Shown here: one piece after another, positions 19,420 through 27,340 of the stretch
How positions within the stretch are numbered: position 1 is the first letter of the stretch
Layout of the letters: each line of letters opens with the position of its first letter
Source of the DNA: Klebsiella pneumoniae
GTDB taxonomy: Bacteria > Pseudomonadota > Gammaproteobacteria > Pseudomonadales > UBA5518
NCBI GenBank assembly: GCA_945862145.1
Contig: CAMAXE010000002.1
Span: forward strand, 136,284 to 200,283
DNA length: 64,000 nucleotides
Direction: 5' to 3'
Position numbers and translations under genes: made by a program
The notes under the pieces: model-generated
What the model saw: the letters and a program-made list of their open reading frames with translations, nothing else
Told to the model about the DNA's origin: nothing
The model's database searches: none

Positions 19420-20240
19420 GGCGGCCACACATCGGGCAACGGGCGTGCCGGCGCTCCGCGGTACTGCACATCGGCGCAGGACAGGGGCAGGAAACCTCCG
19501 GCGGGCGCGGAGGCCGCTTCTGCGTAACAGGCGTGTACACCCGCGTTCACGGCCAGCGCATACAGGCATTCCCCGTCCTCGATCTGCATGTCGCCGTGAT
19601 CGAGCAGGAAGGCGGCCAGATAGCCCAGCATGTTCAGGCCTGCGTCGCCGGCAGGCGCCAGAAGCGCATCGATCTCCAGCGCGAGCCCGAGGTAGGTGCC
19701 ATTCACGAAGCCGAGTTCCGCGGCCAGTCTGGCGAGTGCCGGCACGCGATCATCGCCGTGGGCGATGGGGCGCGTAAAACCAGGTGCGCGCACGCGCCCG
19801 CCGGGGCGTGTCCGGCTCGCGATGAATGCCTCGAGGCTTATGCCACCGAGGCGCGCGGTCTGTGCCGACACCAGGAAATCGTGCGCCGCGCGTGTGCTGC
19901 CGGGGCCGTAGAGCGTGGATTCGCTGGCCATCACGCCAGCGCTGATGCCCACGGTGGGGGTGAGGCGCGCGCTGCCCGCCAGCGCCCCGATCTGGTTGCA
20001 CCAGATACGCGGGTCGGGAAAGGCAAGGCACAGGAAACTCGCCTCTAGCCAGCGTGCGAGGCGTGGATCGGGCAGCTTGCCGGCCACTTCGAGGTACAGC
20101 ACCTCGAAGAAACTACGGCGACCCACCAGGTCCTCGAGCAGTGAGTATCCGTGCACGCTGATGCCGCCGCCGATGCGCCAGCCACCCTTGCGGGTGCGAA
20201 TGCGGTTGCGGCGCTGGTCCCAGAACGTGGTGTCGTTCAT
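19416..20240 (-). CDS. Citrate synthase/citryl-CoA lyase-like protein, copy 2
   Basis: A 274-residue protein resembling the short citrate-synthase-fold proteins (citryl-CoA lyase type, about 260-280 residues). Recognisable: ISVHGYSLLEDLVGRRSFFE followed by VLYLEVAGKLPD (HGY-LEDL-GR-SF-EV-YL...G-LP), then TVGISAGVMASESTLYGPGS, PIAHGDDRVPAL and GLNMLGYLAAFLLDHG. By comparison from memory with citryl-CoA lyases, the first catalytic His (GDHFGG) reads LYGPGS and the Asp of LN-x-DG reads LNMLG, so ordinary catalysis is doubtful. Start at 20240 (MNDTTFWDQ) overlaps the stop of copy 1 by four bases. Probably forms a heteromer with copy 1; function unknown. Confidence 0.7.
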   Translation of the reverse strand: MNDTTFWDQRRNRIRTRKGGWRIGGGISVHGYSLLEDLVGRRSFFEVLYLEVAGKLPDPRLARWLEASFLCLAFPDPRIWCNQIGALAGSARLTPTVGISAGVMASESTLYGPGSTRAAHDFLVSAQTARLGGISLEAFIASRTRPGGRVRAPGFTRPIAHGDDRVPALARLAAELGFVNGTYLGLALEIDALLAPAGDAGLNMLGYLAAFLLDHGDMQIEDGECLYALAVNAGVHACYAEAASAPAGGFLPLSCADVQYRGAPARPLPDVWPP

Positions 20241-21055
20241 GCGCGGGCACCCGGACCCGCATCGAGGTACTCGTAGCGTTCCTCGGCTACGAAGGGCATG
20301 GCGGTGATGCCGCGTCCGGCCGTCTCGAGCGCGTGCGCGAGCAGCCCCGGCAAGCCCGCCAGTTGGTAGAGAAGGCCCGCTGCGCGCGGCGTGAAGCCCA
20401 ACTCCAGCGCGGTCGCGGCGGCGAGGCCCGGTTGCAGCCAGCCGCAGCCAGTGCCTGCCAGCGCCGCCGCAAAGCGCGCGGACCAGGCGAGTGGGCCTTC
20501 GGGTCTTGCCAGCTCGCACAGCGGGGCAGCAAGGCTCAGGCAAAAACTGTCGATGTTGCCGTGGAGCGTGCCGAAGCCCGGCGCGATGCGACGGTCTCCC
20601 GGTGCCAGCGGAGGCTCCAGTGCCACAAGCTGCGCGGCGAGATCGGCAGGCTCTGCGCTGCGGCGCGCGGCGATGAATGCGGCGGCATTTTCCACCTCGG
20701 TGCTTCCCAGGTGTTCGCCGCCCAGCAGGGCAAGGCCGATCGCCGGCAGTGCCGCATTGCGTGTTCCTGATGCCGCGGCGTGCATGATGCCCCGCGAAGC
20801 CGCGTGCCGCGGGCCCGGATTGCAGAAGCTCACCAGGAATCGTGACATCAGCCGGCGTTGCGCGGCGTTCGGCAGTTCGCCGCGAAGCAGCAGAAAGATG
20901 GTGTCGTCAAAAGACAGCCGGCGCGCCATCTCATCGAGCGCGTAGCCGTGACAGCGCACCCCCGTGGCAAGCCAGGCGTTGTCGGGGTCGGGTAGCTCCT
21001 CCCACACGCGCGTGCGCACGTGATCGGGAAAAGCGGTGTCGCGGCTTTGCTCCAT
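20237..21055 (-). CDS. Citrate synthase/citryl-CoA lyase-like protein, copy 1
   Basis: A 272-residue relative of the preceding protein but clearly divergent from it: VRCHGYALDEMARRLSFDDT, IFLLLRGELP, AIGLALLGGEHLGSTEVENA, IAPGFGTLHGNID, LPGLLAHALE near the end. It keeps a His in GGEHLGS, which aligns by eye with GDHFGG of citryl-CoA lyases, and a His in GFGTLHG, but the catalytic Asp position seems to be Pro (LQPGLAAATAL). Condensation or cleavage of an acyl-CoA with a keto acid is the family chemistry; whether this protein is active is uncertain. It lies 14 bases after the TonB receptor gene and overlaps the next gene by ATGA, so the pair is translationally coupled. Confidence 0.7.
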   Translation of the reverse strand: MEQSRDTAFPDHVRTRVWEELPDPDNAWLATGVRCHGYALDEMARRLSFDDTIFLLLRGELPNAAQRRLMSRFLVSFCNPGPRHAASRGIMHAAASGTRNAALPAIGLALLGGEHLGSTEVENAAAFIAARRSAEPADLAAQLVALEPPLAPGDRRIAPGFGTLHGNIDSFCLSLAAPLCELARPEGPLAWSARFAAALAGTGCGWLQPGLAAATALELGFTPRAAGLLYQLAGLPGLLAHALETAGRGITAMPFVAEERYEYLDAGPGARA

Positions 21056-21069
21056 CGCCCGTCAGCCGC

Positions 21070-23244
21070 TCAGAACCGCAGTCGCGCCGTGACGTGGACA
21101 CTGCGCTCTTCCAGCGGGAAGTCATCGGGCATCAGCGAGCCCGCAGGCACCGCCTCGGTGGGGCTCGGTTCCCGCGCGTTCTCGTCGAAGAGATTCTTCA
21201 CGCGCAAGGCGAGGTCGAGATGTCCGGCGATGCGACTGCGCTCGATGTTGAGGTTCACCAGCGTGTAGTCATCGAGCGGGTCGCGGGGATCGAGCGGCTC
21301 GCGGTTGCGGTCGGCAACCCAGCGCAACTCGCCCGTGGCCGACCAGTCCTCCGCCAGACGCCAGTGCGCCCGCAGATAGGCGGTGCGCTCCGGGGCCCGG
21401 GCGCCGTCCTCGCCCATGCTTTTGTCTTCGGCACTCTGCGCAGCCACGTTGGCCACCACGCGTAGCGATGCCAGCGGCTTCCACTCGGCTTCGAGCTCGA
21501 GGCCGCGCCCTTTCTGCCTGCCCACGTTCTGCGCCACCTGCGCGCCGGAGCCCATTGCGACGAAGTCGATCAGGTCATCGATGTCGTACTGGAATAGGTT
21601 CAGGCCGAGGCGCCACTCGAAGCCCGGTCGCCAGTCGAGTGCGAGCTCATAGGTGTTGACGGTCTCCGGATCAAGGTCCGGATTTCCGAGCGCTACGGGG
21701 TTATTGACGATGAATAACTCCGCGAAGGAGGGGGCGCGGAAGGCGCGACCGTAGAGCAGCTTGGCGGTGAGATCGGTGTTGACGTCCCAGACCAACGCGA
21801 GCCTGGGGTTTACCGTGCTGCCGAAATCCGAGTAATCGTCGAAGCGCACACCGGTGGTCAGGTTCCAGTCGTTGGCGATCTGCCACTGGTCCTGCAGGGA
21901 GGCGTAGGCCACGTCGCGATCCTGGCCCTCGATGAAGGCGTTGGCTGTCCCGCTGACATTGGTGAGCGTGCCGTCCACCGTGCAGATGCCCGGGCCGCAG
22001 TTGCGGCTCGCGAGATCAAGCGCGCCGGGGCCGAAGTTCTTGGTCTCCTTGCCGGATTCTTTCTGCGAGCTGAGGCCCGTGGCGAAGCGCAGGCTGTGCT
22101 TTTCGAGCCCGTCCCACGTGAGTACGGCCTCGGCGCGGGCGTGCTCCTCGTAGAACTCGGGATTGCCACGGTAGCCATCGGTGAAACGGAACAGACGGAA
22201 CGGGGCGGTGATCCTGATGTTGCCGTCATCGCCGATCGGCAGCACGGTGCCTGCAGGGAATAGCGTCTGGCGGGTCTTGATGTTGATATCCATGTACGAG
22301 GCGCGCAGTTCGAGCGTCGTGTCGGGCGCGAGTGATTTCGTGCTCCAGCCGATATCGAAGAGATAGTTGTCGCCTTCTGCGCTGCCCGAAGGATCCAGCG
22401 CCAGCGCGAGTCCGGGTCCGACGCCAACGTCGTCCTGACGCCAGTTCCAGGCGCGCAACTGGAAGTCGTGGTACTTGAGGTCCAGTCGTACGTCCATCGA
22501 TTCGGGGTTGCGTGTGGCGAGTGCGCCGGGCGCGAGCGAGGCGGGCTGAATGCCAAGAGGCGCCAGCACCGCGTCGAAGACCGATTGCGCATCGCTGCTG
22601 ACGCGTCGTGAGTTGTCGCCATCGGTGCTCGACGCCTGGGCGGAGAAGCTCACATCCACCTCGCCCCAGCGCGTGCCGTGCAGGAGCCAGCCTTCAGTGG
22701 TATCGAAGGAGCCGCCGCGCACGCCCGCTTCGGTGCCGCCAATCTGTGCCGCGCTTTTGGTGATCACGTTGATCACGCCCGCGAGCGCGTCGGCGCCGTA
22801 GATTGCCGAGCCCGGGCCGCGGATCACCTCCACGCGTGCGATGTCGCGCACGGGGAATGAGCGTCCGCCGCGATCGCCAAAATGCAGCTGGGTGATCGGC
22901 ACGCCGTTCACCAGCATCAGGACCTGGGGGTTTTTGTCGGTGTAAATGCCGCGTACCGAGACCACGGGCGAGAGATAGGTGCTGGAGAGCGAGACATGCA
23001 CCCCGGGTACGGTTTCGAGGATCTCCTCCAGCGTGGTAGCACCCAGCGCGGCGATGTCCTCGGCGGTTATGACAGAGGCCACGGCAGGTGCCTTGGCGAT
23101 CAGCTGTTTTTGTCCCGTTGCGATACTGAGGAACTCTTCATCTCCGAAGGACGCTGCAAGGTCCTCCTCGGACGACGCCGCGAGACAGTGCGAAGAGGCG
23201 GCCACGGCAGCCGCCAACAGTGCAGGGATGAAGCGCTTGTTCAT
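21070..23244 (-). CDS. TonB-dependent outer-membrane receptor
   Basis: A 724-residue protein with signal peptide (MNKRFIPALLAAAVAASSHCLA), a plug domain (APAVASVITAEDIAALGATT, TVPGVHVS, VSVRGIYTDKNPQVLMLVNG, VEVIRGPGSAIYGADALAGV, INVITK) and a C-terminal beta-barrel ending in a strand with terminal Phe (HVTARLRF). It takes up a large or scarce solute through the outer membrane using TonB energy. No siderophore biosynthesis or Fur-box-like sequence is visible nearby. Its place between a TPP enzyme and citrate-synthase-like proteins, in an operon with a binding protein and kinase, points to uptake of the molecule the operon makes or senses. ATG at 23244 begins the signal peptide, seven bases after the previous stop. 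Confidence 0.92.
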   Translation of the reverse strand: MNKRFIPALLAAAVAASSHCLAASSEEDLAASFGDEEFLSIATGQKQLIAKAPAVASVITAEDIAALGATTLEEILETVPGVHVSLSSTYLSPVVSVRGIYTDKNPQVLMLVNGVPITQLHFGDRGGRSFPVRDIARVEVIRGPGSAIYGADALAGVINVITKSAAQIGGTEAGVRGGSFDTTEGWLLHGTRWGEVDVSFSAQASSTDGDNSRRVSSDAQSVFDAVLAPLGIQPASLAPGALATRNPESMDVRLDLKYHDFQLRAWNWRQDDVGVGPGLALALDPSGSAEGDNYLFDIGWSTKSLAPDTTLELRASYMDINIKTRQTLFPAGTVLPIGDDGNIRITAPFRLFRFTDGYRGNPEFYEEHARAEAVLTWDGLEKHSLRFATGLSSQKESGKETKNFGPGALDLASRNCGPGICTVDGTLTNVSGTANAFIEGQDRDVAYASLQDQWQIANDWNLTTGVRFDDYSDFGSTVNPRLALVWDVNTDLTAKLLYGRAFRAPSFAELFIVNNPVALGNPDLDPETVNTYELALDWRPGFEWRLGLNLFQYDIDDLIDFVAMGSGAQVAQNVGRQKGRGLELEAEWKPLASLRVVANVAAQSAEDKSMGEDGARAPERTAYLRAHWRLAEDWSATGELRWVADRNREPLDPRDPLDDYTLVNLNIERSRIAGHLDLALRVKNLFDENAREPSPTEAVPAGSLMPDDFPLEERSVHVTARLRF

Positions 23245-23251
23245 GCGGTAC

Positions 23252-25099
23252 TCACATGGCCTGCAGTGCCTGGATCCGCCGCCCGATCGGAGGTACCTCG
23301 CTGGCATCGATGCGGATATCCAGAAGGGTGGGGCTCTTCTGCATGCAGATTGCGGGGATGTTGAGGTTCAGGAGGTCCTGTGGGGTCTGGATAAGGTAGC
23401 CGCGGATCCCCATGGCCTCGGCCATGCGGCGGAAATCGACCTGCGGCAGCTCCGCGCCGATCCGCTCCCCGCCGCCCAGGATCTGGCCGTGCGCCACCAT
23501 GCCGAGCCTGGCGTCGTTCAGCACGATGAACACCACCGGCAGGCCGAGCTGTTGGGCAACGGTGATTTCCTGGCCGCTCATCAACATGCTGCCGTCGCCG
23601 GTGATGCACACCACCGGGTCGCCCGGACGCGCGAGCGCCGTGCCCACGGCATTGCCTATCGCCCAGCCCATGGGGGCGAACTCGAAGCCTGCCTGGAAGA
23701 GCCCGCCGCAGTTACTGCGCCGGTCGCGCTCGCCGCGCTCGCCGCGTTCGCGGTGGCGGCGATCGAGCAGGCGGCGGTCGAAGGGGTGCAGGTAGTGCGT
23801 GCTCCACGCAAAGCTGTTGCCGGCATCGGCGAGGTAGCGGGTGCTGGGCGGGAACAGCTGCGTCAGCTTGGTCATGAGCCACTGCGGCTTGACGGGGCTG
23901 GAGGCATCGAGGCATTTGGCGAAGTCCGTCACCTCGAAGGGCAGCAGTGATTGCCCGCTGCTCACGTGCTCATCCGTGTCCTGGCGCTCGATGCTGCCAA
24001 GGTGGCGCCCGGCCTTGCCGAGTTCGACGATCACGCTCTCGAAGATGGTGTCGATCGCCCCGCGCACGTGCAGGCGCGCCATCGGCGAGCGGGTGAGGTT
24101 GCCTTCGTTGGAGTCCACGTGAACCAGCTGGCTGTTCAGCAGGCCATCGCTGTCCCAGTTGTTGCTGCTCCACTCGCTCAACAGGTTGCCGATGGTGATC
24201 ATCAGATCGACCTCGGGGTCCCGCAGGGTGCGCTCGGCGCTGACATGGCCAGCAAAGGAGACCACACCGTCGTAGGTGGGGTGGAAGGGGCTGATCAGTC
24301 CCTTGCCGTCAGGCGTGGTGACCACGCGGGCGCCGACCATCATGGCGGCACGCAGTATGAGCCCTGCCGCATCCTGGCAGCCGCCGCCCAGCACGAACAC
24401 CGGTTTCTTCGCCGCGAGCAGCAGCTCGACCATGGTGGCCAGCGCGCTTTCGTCCTTCCACGCCGGGCGCGCGAGCAGCGAGATGAGGTTGTAGGCGGGG
24501 CCCGCGCTGGACACCACCGAACGCATCACATCTAGCGGTACGCTGACATGCGCCGGGCCGCTCGCGTTGAAGGCCGTCATGATGGCCGAGGTCAGCTTGT
24601 GCTCAAGCTGATCGATATGGCTCACCAGGGTGTTGTAGTGGGTGCAGTGCTGGAACATGCCCACGGTGTTCACCGCGGTGTCGCTGGATTCCTGGAAGGC
24701 CTTGCGACCGAAGTGGCTGAGCGAAGTCTGTGGGGTGATGACCAGCATGGGGATCTGGTTCTCGTAGGCTGAGGCCACGCCGGTGATCAGATTGGTGGCT
24801 CCGGGGCCGGTGGTGCTGCAGCAGACCCCAAGGCGGCCGGTGTTGCGGGCATAGCCCTCGGCCATGAAGGCGGCACCCGTTTCGTGGCGGGCCACCACGG
24901 CCCGCACCGAGCCGCGGCGCTGGCTGCGGGCAAGCGCGTTGTACAGCGGCTCTATGGCCCCACCCGGGATACCAAAGACGTACTCCACCCCGAGCTGTTC
25001 CAGGTAGCCGAGAATCAGGTCCCCGCCCTCGTAAATCCGGGGCGAGCCTGAAGGCTCCGCGCTGACAGCGGGGTAAAGCGTGCGGACTTGAGCAACCAC
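23252..25099 (-). CDS. Acetolactate-synthase-like TPP-dependent enzyme
   Basis: A 615-residue protein with the three-domain plan of acetolactate synthase/benzaldehyde lyase-type enzymes. N-terminal PYR domain: VFGIPGGAIEPLYNAL and catalytic Glu73 in ARHETGAAFMAEGYAR, CCSTTGPGATNLITGVASAY. Middle domain about 200-340. C-terminal PP domain: FAPMGWAIGNAVG, ITGDGSMLMSGQEI and VFIVLNDARLGMV, the diphosphate/Mg site. It should transfer a two-carbon or acyl carbanion from a 2-keto acid to an acceptor (acyloin or acetohydroxy acid). No small regulatory subunit or ilvC is adjacent, arguing against branched-chain biosynthesis. An Arg/Glu-rich insertion (about 447-463) precedes the PP domain. GTG start behind AAGGAG; first gene of the six-gene operon. 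Confidence 0.85.
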   Translation of the reverse strand: MVAQVRTLYPAVSAEPSGSPRIYEGGDLILGYLEQLGVEYVFGIPGGAIEPLYNALARSQRRGSVRAVVARHETGAAFMAEGYARNTGRLGVCCSTTGPGATNLITGVASAYENQIPMLVITPQTSLSHFGRKAFQESSDTAVNTVGMFQHCTHYNTLVSHIDQLEHKLTSAIMTAFNASGPAHVSVPLDVMRSVVSSAGPAYNLISLLARPAWKDESALATMVELLLAAKKPVFVLGGGCQDAAGLILRAAMMVGARVVTTPDGKGLISPFHPTYDGVVSFAGHVSAERTLRDPEVDLMITIGNLLSEWSSNNWDSDGLLNSQLVHVDSNEGNLTRSPMARLHVRGAIDTIFESVIVELGKAGRHLGSIERQDTDEHVSSGQSLLPFEVTDFAKCLDASSPVKPQWLMTKLTQLFPPSTRYLADAGNSFAWSTHYLHPFDRRLLDRRHRERGERGERDRRSNCGGLFQAGFEFAPMGWAIGNAVGTALARPGDPVVCITGDGSMLMSGQEITVAQQLGLPVVFIVLNDARLGMVAHGQILGGGERIGAELPQVDFRRMAEAMGIRGYLIQTPQDLLNLNIPAICMQKSPTLLDIRIDASEVPPIGRRIQALQAM

Positions 25100-25127
25100 G
25101 GAGGGCTCCTTCCATTACAGATAGCTT

Positions 25128-25165
25128 CAGTATAGAAGGCTAAACCATTGTTGCTTGTGAATTTT
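25128..25165 (-). promoter_or_regulatory. Possible promoter of the TPP-enzyme operon
   Basis: On the minus strand TATACT (25129-25134) is a good -10 hexamer 30 bases upstream of the GTG start, in a locally AT-rich stretch unlike the surroundings. No consensus -35 lies at 16-18 bases; TTCACA at 25156-25161 is too far (21). An activator-dependent promoter would fit. Confidence 0.35.
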
Positions 25166-25290
25166 CCCGCTTTGAAGGTGGCTTCGAAAAGATGGTCTAC
25201 GAGCCCGCGCTCCAGAGGGGGAGGGGTGTGCCCGGCTCGCGCCCGCTGGCATCATGGACGCCGCCCCGATCCAGCCCCCGGAGAGCCGTC

Positions 25291-25989
25291 ATGGAAAAAC
25301 TGATCTACCCCCTCTGGAGCCACCCCGGCGAGAGCCCCTCGGCGCTTCGCGAGCGCCTGCTCGAGGTGTCCACGGAACTGCTGCGGGCCGGCGCGCATCA
25401 GGTGCGGCTCAGCGTGGTTGACGAGGACGTGGCGGCCGCAGCACCGCTCAGGCAGGCCAACACGAATCCCACCTGCGACGCCCTGTTGAGTCTCTGGGTG
25501 GACACGGCGGTGTGGCATCAGCGCTACGAGGCGCTTATCGCACCCCATGTCTCCCGCTATAACGGCTACCTAGTGTGTGAATCCGAGCCCATCCGTCATG
25601 CCGAGCGCGCCCCGGGCGACGGCAGCCGGGTGGAGGGGATGTGCCAGGTGGTATTCCTCCAGCGCCCGCCGCGTCTGCCCGCCGAGGAATGGATCCGGAT
25701 CTGGCAGGGGAGCCACACGCAGGTGGCGATAGACACCCAGGCGACCTTTGGTTATCGGCAGAATGTGGTCATCCGGGCCGTGACCTACGCCGCGCCGCGC
25801 TACGACGCGATCATCGAGGAGAACTTCCCCGCGGCGGCCATGAGCAGCCAGAATGCCTTCTACGACGCCGTGGGAGATGATGCCAAGCGCGAGGCCAACC
25901 TCAAGGCCATGATCGAGAGCTGCGTGCGCTTCATCGATTTCGACTGCATCGACGTGATCCCCACCAGCGAGTACAACCTGCACCGCTGA
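25291..25989 (+). CDS. EthD-like dimeric alpha-beta barrel protein
   Basis: A 232-residue protein with two repeats of the EthD/ferredoxin-like layout: first half EKLIYPLWSHPGESPSALRE...LSLWVD, second half QVVFLQRPPRLPAEEWIRIW followed by QGSHTQVAIDTQATFGYRQN. The second half shows the typical W-x-G-x-H-x-x-x-A helix of EthD domains. Such proteins accompany catabolic gene sets and may bind or rearrange intermediates; no reaction can be named. The ATG at 25291 follows a GGAGA site and begins the conserved part; the longer ORF start at 25192 is unlikely. It is followed after 42 bases by an esterase gene. Confidence 0.7.
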   Translation: MEKLIYPLWSHPGESPSALRERLLEVSTELLRAGAHQVRLSVVDEDVAAAAPLRQANTNPTCDALLSLWVDTAVWHQRYEALIAPHVSRYNGYLVCESEPIRHAERAPGDGSRVEGMCQVVFLQRPPRLPAEEWIRIWQGSHTQVAIDTQATFGYRQNVVIRAVTYAAPRYDAIIEENFPAAAMSSQNAFYDAVGDDAKREANLKAMIESCVRFIDFDCIDVIPTSEYNLHR

Positions 25990-26031
25990 GAGCTGCCGCC
26001 CCTCACCGCTGTTCCACTAAAGGACCCACTC

Positions 26032-26961
26032 ATGCCGCTGCACCCGCAGGTGATCCCGATTCTTGACGCATTGAACGCCAATATGGCGGCCATCCCCCAC
26101 GTGCCGGTGGAGCAGATCGGCCTGCTCCGGCAGGGGCCGATGGCGCCGCCGCCGGAGCAGCCGACACCAGTGGCTCGGGTGGAAGACCGCGCTATTCCCG
26201 GGCCGGCCGGCGATCTCACGGTGCGGATCTATTGGCCGGAGGCCTCGGGGCCCCGCCCGCTGGTGGTGTTCTTTCACGGTGGCGGCTTCGTGCTCTGCAG
26301 CCTGGATACGCACGATGAACTCGCCCGCGGATTCTGCCGTGAAGCTGAAGCGGTTGTGGTGTCGGTGGACTACCGGCTGGCACCCGAGAACCCGTACCCG
26401 GCAGCGGCCGACGACTGCTACGCGGCGCTCGTCTGGGCCGTGGCCAACGCCGAAAGCCTGGGAGCGGATCCGGCCAGAGTGGCGGTGGCCGGTGACAGCG
26501 CCGGCGGCAATCTGGCAGCGGTTACGGCGCTGCGGGCCCGGGATCTGGGTGGTCCGGCGCTGCGGCATCAATGTCTTATTTATCCGGTCACGGATTCCCG
26601 TTGCGACACGCCGTCATTCGCGGAAAACGCTGACGGCTACTTCCTCTCGGCCGAGGCCATGCGCTGGTTCTGGTCACACTATCTGCAGGATGCGGCCCGG
26701 GGTGATGAGCCCTACGCCTCGCCGCTGCGGGCGCCGGATCTTTCGGGTTTGCCGCCGACGCTCGTGATCACGGCCGAGTACGACCCGCTGCGCGACGAGG
26801 GTGAGCGCTACGCCGCAGCGCTTGCCGCTGCTGGTGTCGTCACCGAGCTGCGCCGCTATGACGGGATGATCCACGGCTTTGTCACGCTCGCCGTGCCTCT
26901 AGAAGATGGCGGCCACGCGCTCCGGTTGGCTTCGCGGCATCTGCGCGAGGCGCTTGCCTGA
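26032..26961 (+). CDS. HSL-family alpha/beta hydrolase (esterase)
   Basis: A 309-residue carboxylesterase of the hormone-sensitive-lipase (family IV) type. Oxyanion motif HGGG at 82-85 (VVFFHGGGFVLCS), nucleophile Ser156 in VAGDSAGGN, acid in TAEYDPLRDEG and His in MIHGFV near residue 286. It should hydrolyse short- to medium-chain acyl esters in the cytoplasm; there is no signal peptide. An AGGACC ribosome site precedes the ATG. It probably shares a transcript with the EthD-like gene before it. Confidence 0.88.
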   Translation: MPLHPQVIPILDALNANMAAIPHVPVEQIGLLRQGPMAPPPEQPTPVARVEDRAIPGPAGDLTVRIYWPEASGPRPLVVFFHGGGFVLCSLDTHDELARGFCREAEAVVVSVDYRLAPENPYPAAADDCYAALVWAVANAESLGADPARVAVAGDSAGGNLAAVTALRARDLGGPALRHQCLIYPVTDSRCDTPSFAENADGYFLSAEAMRWFWSHYLQDAARGDEPYASPLRAPDLSGLPPTLVITAEYDPLRDEGERYAAALAAAGVVTELRRYDGMIHGFVTLAVPLEDGGHALRLASRHLREALA

Positions 26962-27087
26962 GATTGGCGCTGGTGATGGTCGCGCGCATTCACGGTAATT
27001 TTGGAGATGCGCGCGGCGTGGGCACCGGGAGCCTCCTATCTTTTGCAGTCAGACCCGGCCGCCAGAGCGGGGTACGCGGAGGTAGGC

Positions 27088-27264
27088 ATGACGAAGTTCA
27101 TCACGGCCATTCCAGGGGCCAAACCGCCGCTCACGGCCCGGCCAGAGCGCCGCAAGGCGCCGCGCGGGCAGACCGAACTCCGCATGGGCAAACCGCTCTA
27201 CCGGCCCGCATTCAGCGTGAGTGCAGGGGACTCCTTTGAGGCCGCCGTTCCCGGGTACAACTGA
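27088..27264 (+). CDS. Putative small protein (58 aa) upstream of dapA
   Basis: A 58-codon frame, MTKFITAIPGAKPPLTARPE..., ending GDSFEAAVPGYN, beginning behind a strong GGAGG five bases upstream. Third codon positions are almost all G or C, matching genuine genes here. It is basic and proline-rich in the middle, without membrane segment or signal peptide. No family recognised. It ends 76 bases before dapA. The longer ORF starts at 27001 and 26964 lack such a ribosome site. Confidence 0.5.
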   Translation: MTKFITAIPGAKPPLTARPERRKAPRGQTELRMGKPLYRPAFSVSAGDSFEAAVPGYN

Positions 27265-27340
27265 GCCGCATGAGGCCGCTCGCTTGAGCTTGCGGGGAGC
27301 CGAACGTATCCTTCGCCTCTTTACGCCCCGGAGTGTTCCG

